This document shows, one piece after another, positions 11,381 to 24,089 of a stretch of DNA of 64,000 nucleotides (its first letter is position 1; each line of letters begins with the position of its first letter). The stretch is from Dryas octopetala (lineage: Eukaryota > Streptophyta > Magnoliopsida > Rosales > Rosaceae). Position numbers and translations under genes: made by a program. The stretch spans positions 21,679,889 through 21,743,888 of the forward strand of contig OY992836.1 in NCBI GenBank assembly GCA_963921425.1, in the 5' to 3' direction. The notes beneath the pieces are model-generated. The model saw nothing but the letters and a program-made list of their open reading frames with translations. It had not been told where the DNA came from and did no database searches.

Positions 11381-14300
11381 TTAAACAGTGTAGTGCTGAT
11401 TGATGTTTTCAATGTCTAGCCCCTTCAACTTAACCACTGATTCAACGTGACCCTTTAAGGTGTGAAGCTCCCTCAGCCTGCACAATCGATGCAGGTTTGC
11501 ATTAAGCAAGCTTAAATAAGTAAGTCAAGTATCAAAATCTGTATTTTTTCATGTATATGTGGATTTGTACAGAACATCTGAAAGAGACCTTAAAAAAGAA
11601 TTAACATTGTTTTATTAAGGTTACAAAGAATGAAAGAATTAATAAGCATCATTGTTTATGGATGCCCTTTGGCCTTTTGAAATTCTTAAGCAATGATACT
11701 GCACATTATACAGAATGCAGTACATGTAATTTACCTAGCAACTTCAGCACGCCTCTTGGCCTGCTCGGCTATCTCAGACTGGTGCTGCTTGTCGTGAAAC
11801 AATGCTTCCGGAGGCTGGAGGCCATTAACTGTACGCTGAGCCATTGCCCACTGTGCCTCTCTCTCGCCCTTCCCATAATTGTTCTTTGAAGTGAAGGCAG
11901 TCTTGATAGGTAGCCAAAACATTCACAAAGCGAAATTAATTAAGACAATAAGAGAAGGAAAAAGAAAAAACTAAACAAAATGGATAACATCAATTTCAGA
12001 ATGTCAAGATGTTAGAAATAATTACTTTGTTCTGGACATTATCCCAGGCCTTGCCACTCAATGAAAAGCGGATTATGAACTTGAGGATATCAAGAGGGAA
12101 ATAGGTGACAACACTGTAGACCCAGATAACACCTGCCCATCCCCATCCAATGCCTTCGATTCTGGCGAATCCCCAACTACAATACACAGCAATGACAGTA
12201 GCCACCTAAAGAACAATCCAAGTACCAAAATTAGGCTTAATTAGGCAAGTTATATACAGTGATCACAATTGCAGCATATTAATACATGAAAGGAAAGTCA
12301 TCATGAACAAGCTAAAGAAAGATACTAACCAACTGTGCTGCAATAAAGGCAATGATAAGCATGACACCAGGGCGTTCAACAAAGGACCAGCTCCTTGATC
12401 GGGTCACAAAGATGAGTGCTTGACTAATAATGCTCACTTGAAGGTAGAGAGCTGAGTTAAGCTGTGGTGTGCTTTCTCGGATGGGCATCACACCAAAATT
12501 TTTCTGTAAATAGTTGAAATTTTTAACATTTGTTTTAGATTTAAAAGGTCATATATATTTTAGAGTTGGCATTTTCTCTTAGTGTATGCAATTCACTTAC
12601 TGTGAAAAATTCGGTGTCATATACAAGCCAGAAGAAGACCACAGTCATGATGGCCATGTAGGTTCCAAGGACAACTCCGGTGGCGAAGATTTCCTTGAGC
12701 TTCCATGAGTCAGGCACAGGAGATGGCTTCACTCTGTCCTTAGAGATGGTCATGATGGTGCCGTCATTCAAGATAGCAATGACCAAGACCATGAAAGGCG
12801 CAAAGTCAAACTTCCAGAGGAGAGCAACGAGCATGAATCCCAACACAATACGGATTGTGATGGAAACAGCATAAATTGTGTAGTTCTTCATCCTCTGGAA
12901 GATGGCCCTGCTTGTCAACACCGCGCTAATAATCACACTCAGTCCTGGTTCCGTTAGAACAATGTCTGAGGCACTCCTTGCTGCATCGGTTGCATCAGCC
13001 ACTGCAATACCAATGTCTGCCCTCTTCAGCGCTGGGGCATCATTCACACCATCTCCAGTCATACCACAGATGTGCTTCCTCTCCTGCAGCTTCTTAACAA
13101 TCTCATACTTGTGCTCTGCATTATTTATGCCCAAATATATATATATATATATGCATTAGTTTAACAATCATATACTAACACATTATTTGGTTAACACTTT
13201 TTAGTGACCCTAGCATAATTTATATGGCTAAAATTATAATTTAATTACCTGGAAAGACTCCAGCAAATCCATCGGCTTTTTCAATCAGCTCATCAACAGG
13301 AATGGAGGCAATGGACTCGTCCTTGCTCTCGCCAAGAAGGGTGGATGAAGGATACATGTTAGTGCCCATTCCAAGCCTGCGACCAGTCTCTTTTCCAATG
13401 GCAAGTTGGTCACCAGTGATCATCTTAACATTGACACCAAGTTCAAGAGCCCGGCGAATAGTCTCAGCACTGTCATGCCTTGGAGGGTCAAAGAGAGGCA
13501 ATAGACCCACAAACTCCCATGGATCACCAGCACTCTCCTTGGTCTTCTCTGAAACTGTCTGTAAATGGATATATAGAGCACATAATCCAATTTACATCAG
13601 GAAATTAATTCATCTAGCTTGCTGGGGATAGATTAATAAAATACCCTCTTAAGTCATATAATGTCACGCTTATTCACCTGTCTAGCAACTCCCAATGAAC
13701 GAAGACCACGGTCGGCATAGTTGTCAATGACAGCATGGGCCTTCTTCCTCATCTCTCCCTTGAGCTCACAAAGGTCAATAATCTGATTGACAAGTGAAAC
13801 AGTTAGATATTGTCAATGGTGAAAAACTACAAAAATGAGAGACAAGAGGACTAGCTATCTTACTTGTTCAGGAGCACCTTTGCTGCATCGGTGCCAGTCA
13901 CCATTGCTGTCAATGTAAGTGATTGCCGTGCGCTTATCCACGGGATTGAAGGGCAAGAAATGGACCTCAGTGATTCCTGCTCTTGCCTACAAAAGCACCA
14001 GTAAAGCAAAATAAAGATGATCACTACATGTTGCAAGATACGAAGTACAACAACCTTAAATGGTGATCACTGCAGAGAAGAATTGAATTGCATACCTCCT
14101 TGGGGTCGCTCAACATCCCAACAATCGAAGCATCAATTGCATCCTGGTTTTCAACCCTGGAAGCCCTGGCAGAGAGCAGGACCACAGTGTCCTTGTCCAT
14201 GTTCTTGGGGAACACCTACATTTACAATTAACCACAGAAGCAATAACAAGTACTGACATAAAGAGGAAAAGCAATTTATGACTTTGCAAAGCAAATGATC

Positions 14301-15774
14301 ATATTATCTTAATTTGTCACTGACCTCAATCAGACTCTTGTCAACACTAAGCTTGTTGAGGGTAAGGGTTCCGGTCTTATCACTGCAAAGGACATCCATC
14401 CCTGCCATCTCTTCAATGGCTGTCATCCTCTTGGTGATGGCACCTTGCTGTGACAGGCGGTGAGACCCAATAGCCATGGTCACGGACAAGACCGTTGGCA
14501 TGGCAATGGGGATACCTCCAATCAGAAGCACCAACAGGTTGTCAATACCGTCTCTGTATGCCCTATGCTGAATTGGGAACATCACCAAGATCTCAATCAC
14601 CATTCCCACAGCAATTGAGCAGATACAGAAGTTACCAATGGCTGTCAAGACCTGTCAAGACAATCCAAAATGTAATACCTGAAGGACTCAAAATTGAATA
14701 AAATACTTGACAAAATTTGGTCACTGATAAGGAAAAGGCCATTATACATACCTTCTGGAAGTGACCAACTTGGTTGGTGCTATCCACAAGGTGGGCAGCC
14801 TTGCCAAAGAAGGTATGTACACCAGTGGCAATAACAACAGCTTCAATCTCACCCTGTTTGCAAGTAGATCCGGAGAACACCTCATCGCCTGGGTTCTTGG
14901 TAACGGGCAATGACTCACCGGTGAGGGCAGCCTGGTCAATCTTGAGGGGATCCCCTTCCAAGAGACGAGCATCAGCTGGGACTATATCCCCCAACTTGAT
15001 GCTGATCACATCTCCTGGTACCAGAATTTCTGCATCCTGCTCACCCCACTTTCCATCCCTTAACACCTACAATTCCATAAGCCATAAAACACATGCATTA
15101 GTCAAATAATCTTTGGGGAGCTCAAATAACATAAATCACATGCAGCTGCTAGTACTAGTATGTTAAATATATGGATGAGGAAATATTAATGCACCTTAGT
15201 CTTGGGGGCAAGACTGGCCATCAACGCTGCTGCAGCATTGCCCGCATTGTTCTCCTCGATGAAACTGATGGTTGAGTTGATGAAGAGCAACACCATAATC
15301 CCCACGAAGTCTGGCCAGTCCGTTGGCCTCCCCTGCATTGTTGAGAATCTAGCTTGTTAATAACAGGATCATGACTTAATTAATTGTGAATCTTAATTAA
15401 AGAGATTGATTAATTACCCCTCCATTAGCCAAAACAATGGCCATGATAGCAGCACACTCCATGACCCATGATAGAGGATTCCACATAAACCCCAAGAACT
15501 TGAGGAGTTTGCTCTCTTTTTTCTCCTCGAGCTTGTTTTGTCCAAAGATCTGGAGCCGCTTCTGGCCCTCCTCTGATGTCAACCCCTCTCTGCTACATTT
15601 CAGCTGCTCAAACACTTCGTCAACAGGGATTCTCTCCTACAAAAAACACAATTCAAACACATTAATTTGTATCACATCATCATCAACATCGAACCCAAAT
15701 GGACGGTAATCAATGGTAAGTCTTACAAGGTCAACATTCTCATTCCTGACGTCTTCTAAGGAGATGTTGGCCAT
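11381..15774 (-). CDS. Plasma-membrane H+-ATPase (P3A-type, AHA/PMA family)
   Basis: Fourteen exons read on the minus strand: 15774-15727, 15636-15418, 15332-15195, 15066-14752, 14651-14325, 14215-14096, 13986-13864, 13782-13678, 13558-13249, 13115-12601, 12503-12330, 12205-12026, 11901-11735 and 11477-11381. All phases join, giving 945 aa, normal for the family. The protein pumps H+ out of the cell using ATP. Visible motifs are the actuator-loop LTGES, the phosphorylation site CSDKTGT (Asp about residue 331), the hinge [11 protein letters not shown], the proton-pathway AILNDGT in TM6, and a C-terminal autoinhibitory region ending HYTV. The penultimate Thr is the known 14-3-3/fusicoccin site. 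The start MANISLEDV is conserved in the family. A short upstream ORF lies in the leader. Confidence 0.97.
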
Positions 15775-15856
15775 AATGCAGTTGAATGACAAAACCTCTT
15801 TTGACCTCTGAGCTCTGGCTTTCCTCTTCCGTACTGCCGCGAGGAGTAGTCTGCCT

Positions 15857-15877
15857 CTAGGCCTCCTCGTCAGCCAT
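15857..15877 (-). promoter_or_regulatory. Upstream ORF (6 codons plus stop) in the H+-ATPase leader
   Basis: A minus-strand ATG at 15877 opens a frame reading MADEEA and closes with TAG at 15857, about 80 nt before the main start. It is the only ATG I see between there and the main start. Short uORFs in leaders of plant plasma-membrane H+-ATPase genes are known to tune translation. Presence in the transcript is assumed because the transcription start is not visible. Confidence 0.55.
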
Positions 15878-18490
15878 AAATGACTTCCGAAGAGGTAGAG
15901 GAAGAGAGAATCTGAAAGTTAAATACACAAAGGAGGATGAGATTTTTGTCACAGCCTATCTTTGCCTTCCTTATTTGGCCTAACTCTGCCCTTTCACCCA
16001 CCCCTGCTCTTATAGTAAACGTGAGACGGAGACAATGGATAGTGGTAGCCCGTGGATGGTGGATTGCTGCATGTTGTCTTTGAATATATATCTGCGGCTT
16101 CGGCTTCCTCGGAAGGATTTGTTAGACCCTTTTGTGGCTGCCCAAAATCCATGACTCGTATTCGGTGTTTGCATGCATATTCCACTCCATATTGGAGTTG
16201 TCTTTTCTGTACCCTCACCATTTGAGCTGTACGGTTTATTTTTGGCCTACAAAATCGGAATGAAGGAAACAAAAATCAGTACCTATTTCGATGGCCTCTG
16301 TTTATTGGAATCACATATATAATAAAGAATCTAATACATTATTCGATGGATTCTACTGTATTGTTAAATATATATATATGGTGGGAATTGTTGCCAACTC
16401 TGTTCTATATAAACAGATTATGTCACGAATGCATGCCTCTAGAATATTTGAGTTGGGTATTATTACATGAGTACTCTGGTGGTCAAATTATAATTCGGAA
16501 TCAACCTAGCTATGGTGGAAAATGAAATTAAATCTGACAAAAAAAAGGTTATATATTGATCTCTAGTACTGATCTGCCAACCTTGGACTAAAATTTGCTG
16601 CCTAATATCCTTCAAGTATTTTTTTTCTTTTTCACAAAAAGAATTTTCCTATATACCATTGATTATTGTACATCTATTTTTATATGTAGGTGTTTTCAAA
16701 TTGTTTAGATTTCACTCTCATAACTACCAAATTTAACTGGAGCATGCGCATCAATATTATATTCTTTCCAATGTTACATCTATGCTCAATTAGAGAATGT
16801 AGCCGGCTCTTCTCTGGTATATTCTCTGGTGATCTACTTTTTTGAATTTACAGGATTCATTTTTCAATATGAAAATATGTGAACCATCTAATCAATTCAT
16901 ATGACATAAAAATTCTCGTCAATTATTTTGTGACTCTAAACATACACGATTCTTTTTATTTTCTTTGCTGCTGAGTCAAAATATTTTATTTCCTTTATAT
17001 ATTAAAAACAATCGGTCGCACAAAAAACTCTATGAATAAGTCCAAGGAGAAGCTGTACAGACACTATTTTCTGATTATATTTTAGCCTCGCAATATTCAT
17101 GCAACCTCACAATCATCTTGTAAAAGGTAAATGCAACCTCACCAGCCGAGAAGTTTTACAAAAGTCAAAGACCAACTCTTACCCCCTAACGTGCGATGAG
17201 GCATGAATTTCAACAATATAGAGCTCGTGACTCCAATGGCTCACTTCGCAACTTGTGTGCAAAATGGTGAATTTTAGCAAACCCAGCAGAACATTGACAC
17301 CAAATGCAGGCTTACAAAGCATTAGGAATAGAGGCCAAGAACAGCAAAACCACCCATATCCGAATACTGCATAAGCAAATCCTTTCCCAAACACTCACTG
17401 CCCTCCCCCTCAAGACAAAGCATAACCTACGTGGCCTATTCACATGTACTCATTCGCATGCTTACATAAACAATATTTAAGCAAACTTAAATTCACCATT
17501 TCCGTTAAAAAAAGATATACCATAACCAATCCATCTCTCTAAGTTTGAAGAACCTAACAAACAAACTAAATACAAGCACCATTGAATAACCCACGAAAAA
17601 CATGAAAATCTAGCATAAACAAAGTAATCCTTGGTGCAATTGACTCTTCACCAACTCTAATCCTGACTTCTATAAACCAGATTCAGAAGTCAAAAGGGGA
17701 AGCTCAATCAGCCTTGGCAAAAGCATATGCCAAACCTAACCTCCGGAATAAAAAAATATTGTAGGCAAACTTAGACCTTCCCCCCCTTCAGTAGCCATTG
17801 GCACTCATCATTTTGCTTGCCATTGTAGAACACTCTCATTTCCACCAAAGAGGTGGCAACATGATTTCATCCATTCTTCACCATAATTTCTTATGACAAA
17901 CCATCAAAATACTTTGTATACCAACCTTAAACTTCTTTTATGGAAAGTGAGAAAAAAAAGGTACCTAAGCAGAATGAACCCTTCTTCTAATCCCTCAATC
18001 ATTGGTTCCACATAACAATCAAGCATAAACAGCATCTAATAAATTAGAAGCCTTGGCAGAAATACTTACTAGAAGAGTAGAAGGTTTCATATCAGCCATC
18101 CAAACAATAACTTCCATTACCATCAGACCCAACAAAAGCTTCCATTACCAGGGTTTTAGAGGCAAGTGGGTCTAAAACAACTCCTTGAACATTATTACTC
18201 TTTCCATCGAACACATATGTATTAAACATATGACCTAAGCATGTCATTCAACGAAACAAAAAGTATAACTAATGCATTGAGAGGCATTATGAACTCAAAT
18301 AATTTCAAAAATTGGTTCAACCCATTAATTAAAATACAAATAAACTACAAACCAAATACCAATCTCATAACAATCTCTGCTAAAGGGACTCCATGGAAGT
18401 TCCCAATTGATTAAACACAGAAATTTCCAAGTCTTGTTCCCAAATAAAATCTAAAACAACAAAAAGCCAGGTTAAAAGTAGCGGTCGTCC
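15878..18490. other. Intergenic region (H+-ATPase promoter, then AT-rich DNA)
   Basis: The first few hundred bases should hold the leader and promoter of the minus-strand proton pump. From about 16,400 to 18,490 the DNA is AT-rich, with no long frame, no clear repeat family and no RNA gene that I can recognise. Confidence 0.5.
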
Positions 18491-18493
18491 ACC

Positions 18494-18860
18494 TTAGAAC
18501 CCGAGCTTGGTACGGCGCCAGTGCCTGCGCTTTGCGTTGTACCTGAAGCAATACGACATCGTATTAGAGCCTCATAATCGATATTTAACATCTGAATACA
18601 AAATAGATATACGAAAAATTTAAACGGCGGCTCTCAGGACCTTATGGTGTTGTCAGTCCTCATGCGGATCCAGTGAGGAATGGGTCGGTTCTGCCTCATC
18701 TTCTTCGCCAGCTTCTTCTTGATCCTGAAGGTCTTGTGTGACGGCTGCAAATCAACCAGTCGAGATTAGAACAACAACGAAATCAACGACTTACAGATAC
18801 AGCTAAGTACATATACAAACACACACAGAGCAAGAGCAAGAAAGAGAGAGCGTTTACCAT
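18494..18860 (-). CDS. RPL39: 60S ribosomal protein L39 (eL39)
   Basis: Three exons read on the minus strand: 18860-18858 (only the ATG), 18744-18641 and 18542-18494, totalling 51 aa, the exact length of eL39. The product is a small, very basic protein of the large ribosomal subunit that lines the nascent-chain exit tunnel. The segments [34 protein letters not shown] and [11 protein letters not shown] are near-invariant in eukaryotes. The first intron falls directly after the initiator ATG, as in many ribosomal-protein genes. The frames are too short for automatic ORF calls. Confidence 0.96.
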
Positions 18861-19329
18861 TTTCGCTGGGAGCTCTCGGGGACTGGCGGAGTGACTTGAA
18901 AACCCTAATTGTGGAGTCTCGGAGTTTATGATTTATAGTGATGGGTTTTAGGGACTATTGGGCCTTTACGAGCATGTCATTGGATTTTGTACTAAAGGCC
19001 CATATGTAGATTTTTTTTGTTTTTGGTCCGAACTCGGTTTTATAACTTATATATAATTATATAGTCATTCTTACTATTTTTTTTTTTTTTCTAAATTTCA
19101 TTTTAATCCATGTAGTTTAAATTGTTCTGATTTTGATTATGTAGTTTATAAATCGTTGTCATTTAATGCAATATTAGCATTTTTGTCTATTACTTAATTA
19201 AATTAGTCGTTGAATCGCTGATGATATGTAAAGTATATGACAAAAAAACAAAACAAATATGACGATTTGCAACGATTTGTAAACTACAATACCAGAATCA
19301 TGATAATTGAAACTACAATCCATGTCCTA

Positions 19330-19610
19330 GTTCAACGCTTCTCTTTGTCCCAATTCCAACACTTCTCACTGCCTCGGTTCAACACTTCTCTTTGCTTCGG
19401 TTCAAAACTTCTACTTATACCGGTTCAAAGCTTTTCCCTTACTTTGTTCAACGCTTCTCCTTGTCTTGATTCAAAGTTTATACCTACTCGGGTTCAAAGC
19501 TTCAACATGTCCCAATTCAAAGCTTATACCTACCTTGGTTCAAACGTTCTCGCATTCCCGATTTAACATCTCTCACTACCCTGGTTCAACGCCTCTCTCT
19601 CTATTATGAT
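19330..19610 (+). repeat. Degenerate ~24-bp tandem repeat (TTCAAAGCTT/TTCAACRCTTCTC units)
   Basis: Units of the form GGTTCAAMRCTTCTMCTTRYCY recur about 11 times at a spacing near 24 bp, with many substitutions. The spacing is a multiple of three, so one frame stays open for about 109 codons. I see no other evidence that it is translated. Confidence 0.7.
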
Positions 19611-20257
19611 TGTGGATCTCAATTTATCAGAGATCAAAGATTTGAGAGTCTTTCATCAAACTGTCTGAACGAGTATTCTCTCACAATAAGGTGAGACCCA
19701 TAACTGATGGGATCTACATCTCATTGTGATGCTTCTCTTTGCCTTTAGTTTAACGCTAGCTTCTCATGACACCCTCTCTCTTTTTTTGAGACTAAGTCCT
19801 TAGTTCGAAGATCATAGACAACAATAAAAAGACTCCCATTACGTTGAATTTTTTTTTTCCTCAAAATACTGTTGCCATTGTTTGATCATGCGCACCTTCA
19901 AAATTGAGGATGAGTCATGAGTCTAATCGCAATAGTCTGTAACGCTGCTAAAACCACCCAAACCCGCAAACGGAAATCGTTGCGAGTAGGGCCCACAGGA
20001 AAATTTGCAATATGCCCCAACCAAATCCCAAATATCCACGCCACGCTCCAATCAACGCGTGGCATCAATCTCCCGCCCCCTTCAGGACTTCTGCAACCTC
20101 CTCTCACAGCCTCACTGTCTTCCATCTCCAACGAATATAAAACAAACAAAACCCTATCGCCCTCTCTTCCTCAATTCGGACCCTCACGCTCATCGCTTCC
20201 GGTGCTGGATTCCTTGGTCATAGAACCGACGGTTCAGATTGATTGTTCCAGTTCACA

Positions 20258-23200
20258 ATGCCCCGCGCTTCCAAGAGAAAAGCGGCTCCATCAACTTCAG
20301 CTTCCCTCACATCCTGCGACGTCGTTTCCACGCGTTCCGGTATATCGCTTTTCTTGGATTCTGATTGGTTCCCGAGAAAACTTAAAGAAAAAATTGGAAG
20401 TCGCATACTAATTTTACTTTCATAGAGCGCAGAAGTTAAATATTTGAATGTTTCACGAAGCTGTCAGCTGAGTGAAGTTAGCAAACTAGCAAAACTCGAT
20501 TTCTTCTTTTTCCTTTTTCTTGATTATGATTTTTTCGTATGAGTGATAATTCAATTTCAAAGGTTTGGATTGGATTATAATCTGGGCATGCTGTTTAATC
20601 GAATGGTGTGGTTTTGTTTTGATTTTGACTTTTGAATTTTGAATTTTGAATTTTTCCAAAATTTTGTGTATTTCAGGAACAGAACTATGAGCTTCACGCC
20701 ATCTGATATATTGTGATTTTGAAGTTTGAATTGTCAAAATTACTTTATCACCCTTCACCGATTGTGTAAGATACTAAGATGAAAGATAATCTTGAAGAAG
20801 AGGCTTTGCCCACTGGAATTCATTAGACTGTTGATTATATGACACCAAGTACCCTAAATAAACATAAAAGATTCCCGTGTGTGGTAAAAAGGCCAAAAGT
20901 TATTTTGAAAATCTAAGCCAAATTAGGCCGTTGAATTGATTTTACTAAACACATCACTTAAAAATCAATACACTCCACTATTATTGATGTTTTTTAATAA
21001 TGATCAAATTAATCTTACAATTCTCTTAACAATTTTTCCTGTAGTCATACATGATTTAAGTAATTATAAAATAGAACCCTTATAATGTAATTGGAAATTG
21101 TCATTCTAAAGCAACCCCTTATAAATGACATGTGGTTGATCTTGATTGTATCTGATATGCATTTTTTTCTTATTTCTGTGGTTTGTTATAAATCTTTTAG
21201 TTTTATTATACAGTATTTGGTGTTCTAATGTTATCAGCCTCAGGTAAAGGTAAAGCAAAAAAGGTGGTAGACCGGATAGGAAGCTTATTTGATTTGTACG
21301 CAAATCAGTCATTAGGCATGATTGAGTAAGTATATAATGTTTGGTTAATCTTTTCTGTCATATCCTGATTTCTGATATAAAAATCTAAAGGTTCTGATTA
21401 GTACCGTTCATCTGTATATTTTCTACATGGGAAACAATGCTTTTATTTTGTTGTATTTTGTGTATCATTTTTGCAATTTTATCGGACGTGCTGATGAATG
21501 GATGTCGTGGTTAGTAGATGGATTTTCTATGTTTGATTAAAGGATTTTTGCAGGTTCTAGGTAGCGTTTTTCTGGCACATATTATCTTTTCTATGTACAT
21601 TTTGAATTTTTCTTTTAGAAAGCAGTTTTTCAAGGCAATTAATTCCATAATCCTATGAAGAGTTTCGCTTACATCAAGTAAATGTCTTCCAGTTATGACT
21701 TATTTTCCTTGAGAACTTAGAGAGCTGGAAATTGTATCATTTCAGACTTTTTGCTCATCAAACATCAGTTTTTTGCTGTACTAATTTTCATTAATTGGTA
21801 ACTTTATGCATGTTGATAGAATAAAATAGTATTCATACGTCTGCTTTCTTTGGTGGAAGATCTCTTCTTGTGATATTTGATGCATGCCCTAAAAAAATGC
21901 ATGTAATGATCAATGGAATGTAAATTCAAAATAATAAATATGCATTGTAAAATGCTATTGACTTCCCTACACTCTTATGTTTGATTGAACAGCCCAGAAG
22001 GAATTGAGGCTCTTTGTTCGGATTTGGGAGTGGACCATACTGATGTTAGGATACTGATGCTTGCTTGGTAAGTTGGCATGCTATTTTTTGTTGGCATGTT
22101 GGTGTATACATACTCTAATGTTATCCATCTTTTAACCTCAATGAAATTGATGGATGCATGTCTCAGGAAAATGAAAGCTGAAAAGCAGGGCTATTTTTCC
22201 AGGGTAAGGCATAACTGTGTAATTTAAGCAGATTGTTCATGTCTTCTTTTCAGTTGGTGTACATGGTTTGCTTGTAATATATTGAATGTTTGTATTTGTG
22301 CGGTATGCTCTAATATTTTGGATGCACTAATTTTTGAACTTTTATGTGTATACAAGCCAGCAGCCTAATGTGTTCATAGACTACTAAGAGAATACAATAG
22401 CAGTTGCCTTGATATGTGAAACTCACTGTTCATAAAGTCATTGTGTTCATGAACTCAATGTTCCCATATTATTAAAATTCTTTTAATTGGTGGGATTATG
22501 GCCCGTTGCCTTGACATGTGAACCCTTAGATTGAATTTATGTTGTGGATTTACCTCATAACTACCTGCTAGGACTTTTAATTCTCATTTCTTTTTTTGGG
22601 CTTTTTTGTTTCCTGTTCTTCTAATTAGGATGAGTGGGGAAGAGGCCTGAAAGATCTACATGCCGACACTATCACTAAATTAAAGAAAGCACTCCCAGGT
22701 TTGGAAAAAGAGGTATTCATACTTCTTTTTTGAATATTTATTGGAGTTTCCTGTAATTGTTCTTGAGGTAGATTTTGGTACATATACTTGAAAGGCAGAA
22801 ACATTTTTCAGTACTGATCTTACTTTTTGTCTTGAGATAGTTGACGATGCCAGCCGAATTTGAAGATTTCTATGGTTTTGCATTTCGATACTGCTTGACA
22901 GGCATGTCTTTTAATTAAATTAAAGTGCAACTTTTTATTATTTTTTTATGTGAAATCTCTCAATTTTTGTCTGAAATTGGTTAACTCTTCAGAAGAAAGG
23001 CAAAAGAGTGTAGACATTGAGACTGTATGTGAATTACTCAATCTCGTGCTGGGTCCCCAATACCATCCTCAGGTTGATTTATTAATTAAGTATTTGAAGG
23101 TAGGTACTAGGTAGCTGTTCATGTTCAATGTCTCGTTGAAGCTATTATTTTCCTAATTGAGGACTCGACACATTAGTTTTCTAAAATAAGTTTCCATGAT

Positions 23201-24089
23201 TTGTTTTGTGATCTTGGATTTGATTTTTGGCAGGTCCAAAGTGAGTACAGGGCATTGAATATGGATCAGTGGATGCATTTTTACCGTTTTTGCAATGAGG
23301 TGAACCAATTATATTTGCCTTTTATTTTTTCCTCAGAAATTCTAGTTCATATGTTTCTTTCTTTGTACCCTTAAAGCTTTTTATTTGGTTGGGTTGCAGG
23401 GCCTGGAAAGTGGCCCTGGTTTTAAGGTTATGCAATTAGATGATTTGTTTTCTGGCTTAAAATCCTAACCATGATTTTGGGAACTAGACCTGTGTCTATG
23501 GAGTACAAGATTATGATAGACTATTTGTTCATGTAAAAACTTCCTTCTACATTTCCACAACCCCCGGAGGATAAGCCCGGTGGTAGAATATGAAACTTTT
23601 TATACAATCTCTGATTTATTGTTGCTCTACATAAAGTTGCTTCAGCGAGGTGTGTGATGCATCAGTATGCACTAGGAATAGTCTTGACTCAGATTGACCT
23701 TTTTGCTAAAGTACTAAAAAGGGAAAACCTCTACCATTCATGAGATGGTAGCCGTTCCTGTACCTGGAGTATTTGTCTTTGGACAGTTTGGCAGTCACTG
23801 TTGCATGTCTTGGTTTGCCTTTTTCTGGATCTAACTCTGTGAATTCCTTTGGTGGTAGTAACTATTCTACTTCATACTGAATCCATTCTAGTAGAAATAT
23901 TTGAGATTGAGAACTATGGCCTGTCTTATTCCATTAAGTCCTACTATAAGTTCCCTCGGTTGCTTTAATTCATGTACTCTTTCTTTCTGGCAGATAAGTT
24001 TTCCAGATCTTGAAAACTATGATTCTGATCAAGCATGGCCTGTGATTTTTGATAATTTTGTTGAATGGATGAAAGACAAGCAAAGCTAA
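20258..24089 (+). CDS. DCN1-like protein (cullin neddylation, PONY/DUF298 domain)
   Basis: Nine exons read as 20258-20339, 21238-21325, 21993-22067, 22167-22203, 22629-22712, 22841-22901, 22993-23099, 23234-23299 and 23994-24089, joining in phase to 231 aa. DCN1-like proteins are co-E3s that promote NEDD8 transfer to cullins. The first 35 residues are basic ([11 protein letters not shown]), then the potentiating-neddylation domain follows: [54 protein letters not shown] and, at the C-terminus, [15 protein letters not shown], which carries the conserved Asp/acidic pocket residues for cullin binding. Eight introns are GT-AG or close to it; the one after 22901 starts GC (ACAG/GCATGT). An alternative terminal exon may exist at 23400. 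A TATA-like TATAAAAC lies near 20136. Confidence 0.94.
23400..23468 (+). other. Possible alternative 3'-terminal exon of the DCN1-like gene
   Basis: A clean acceptor (GGGTTGCAG) follows exon 8 and is in phase with it. The frame runs 22 residues ([12 protein letters not shown]...) to TAA. Use of this exon would replace the last 31 residues of the PONY domain. It may be intron sequence that happens to be open. Confidence 0.3.
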
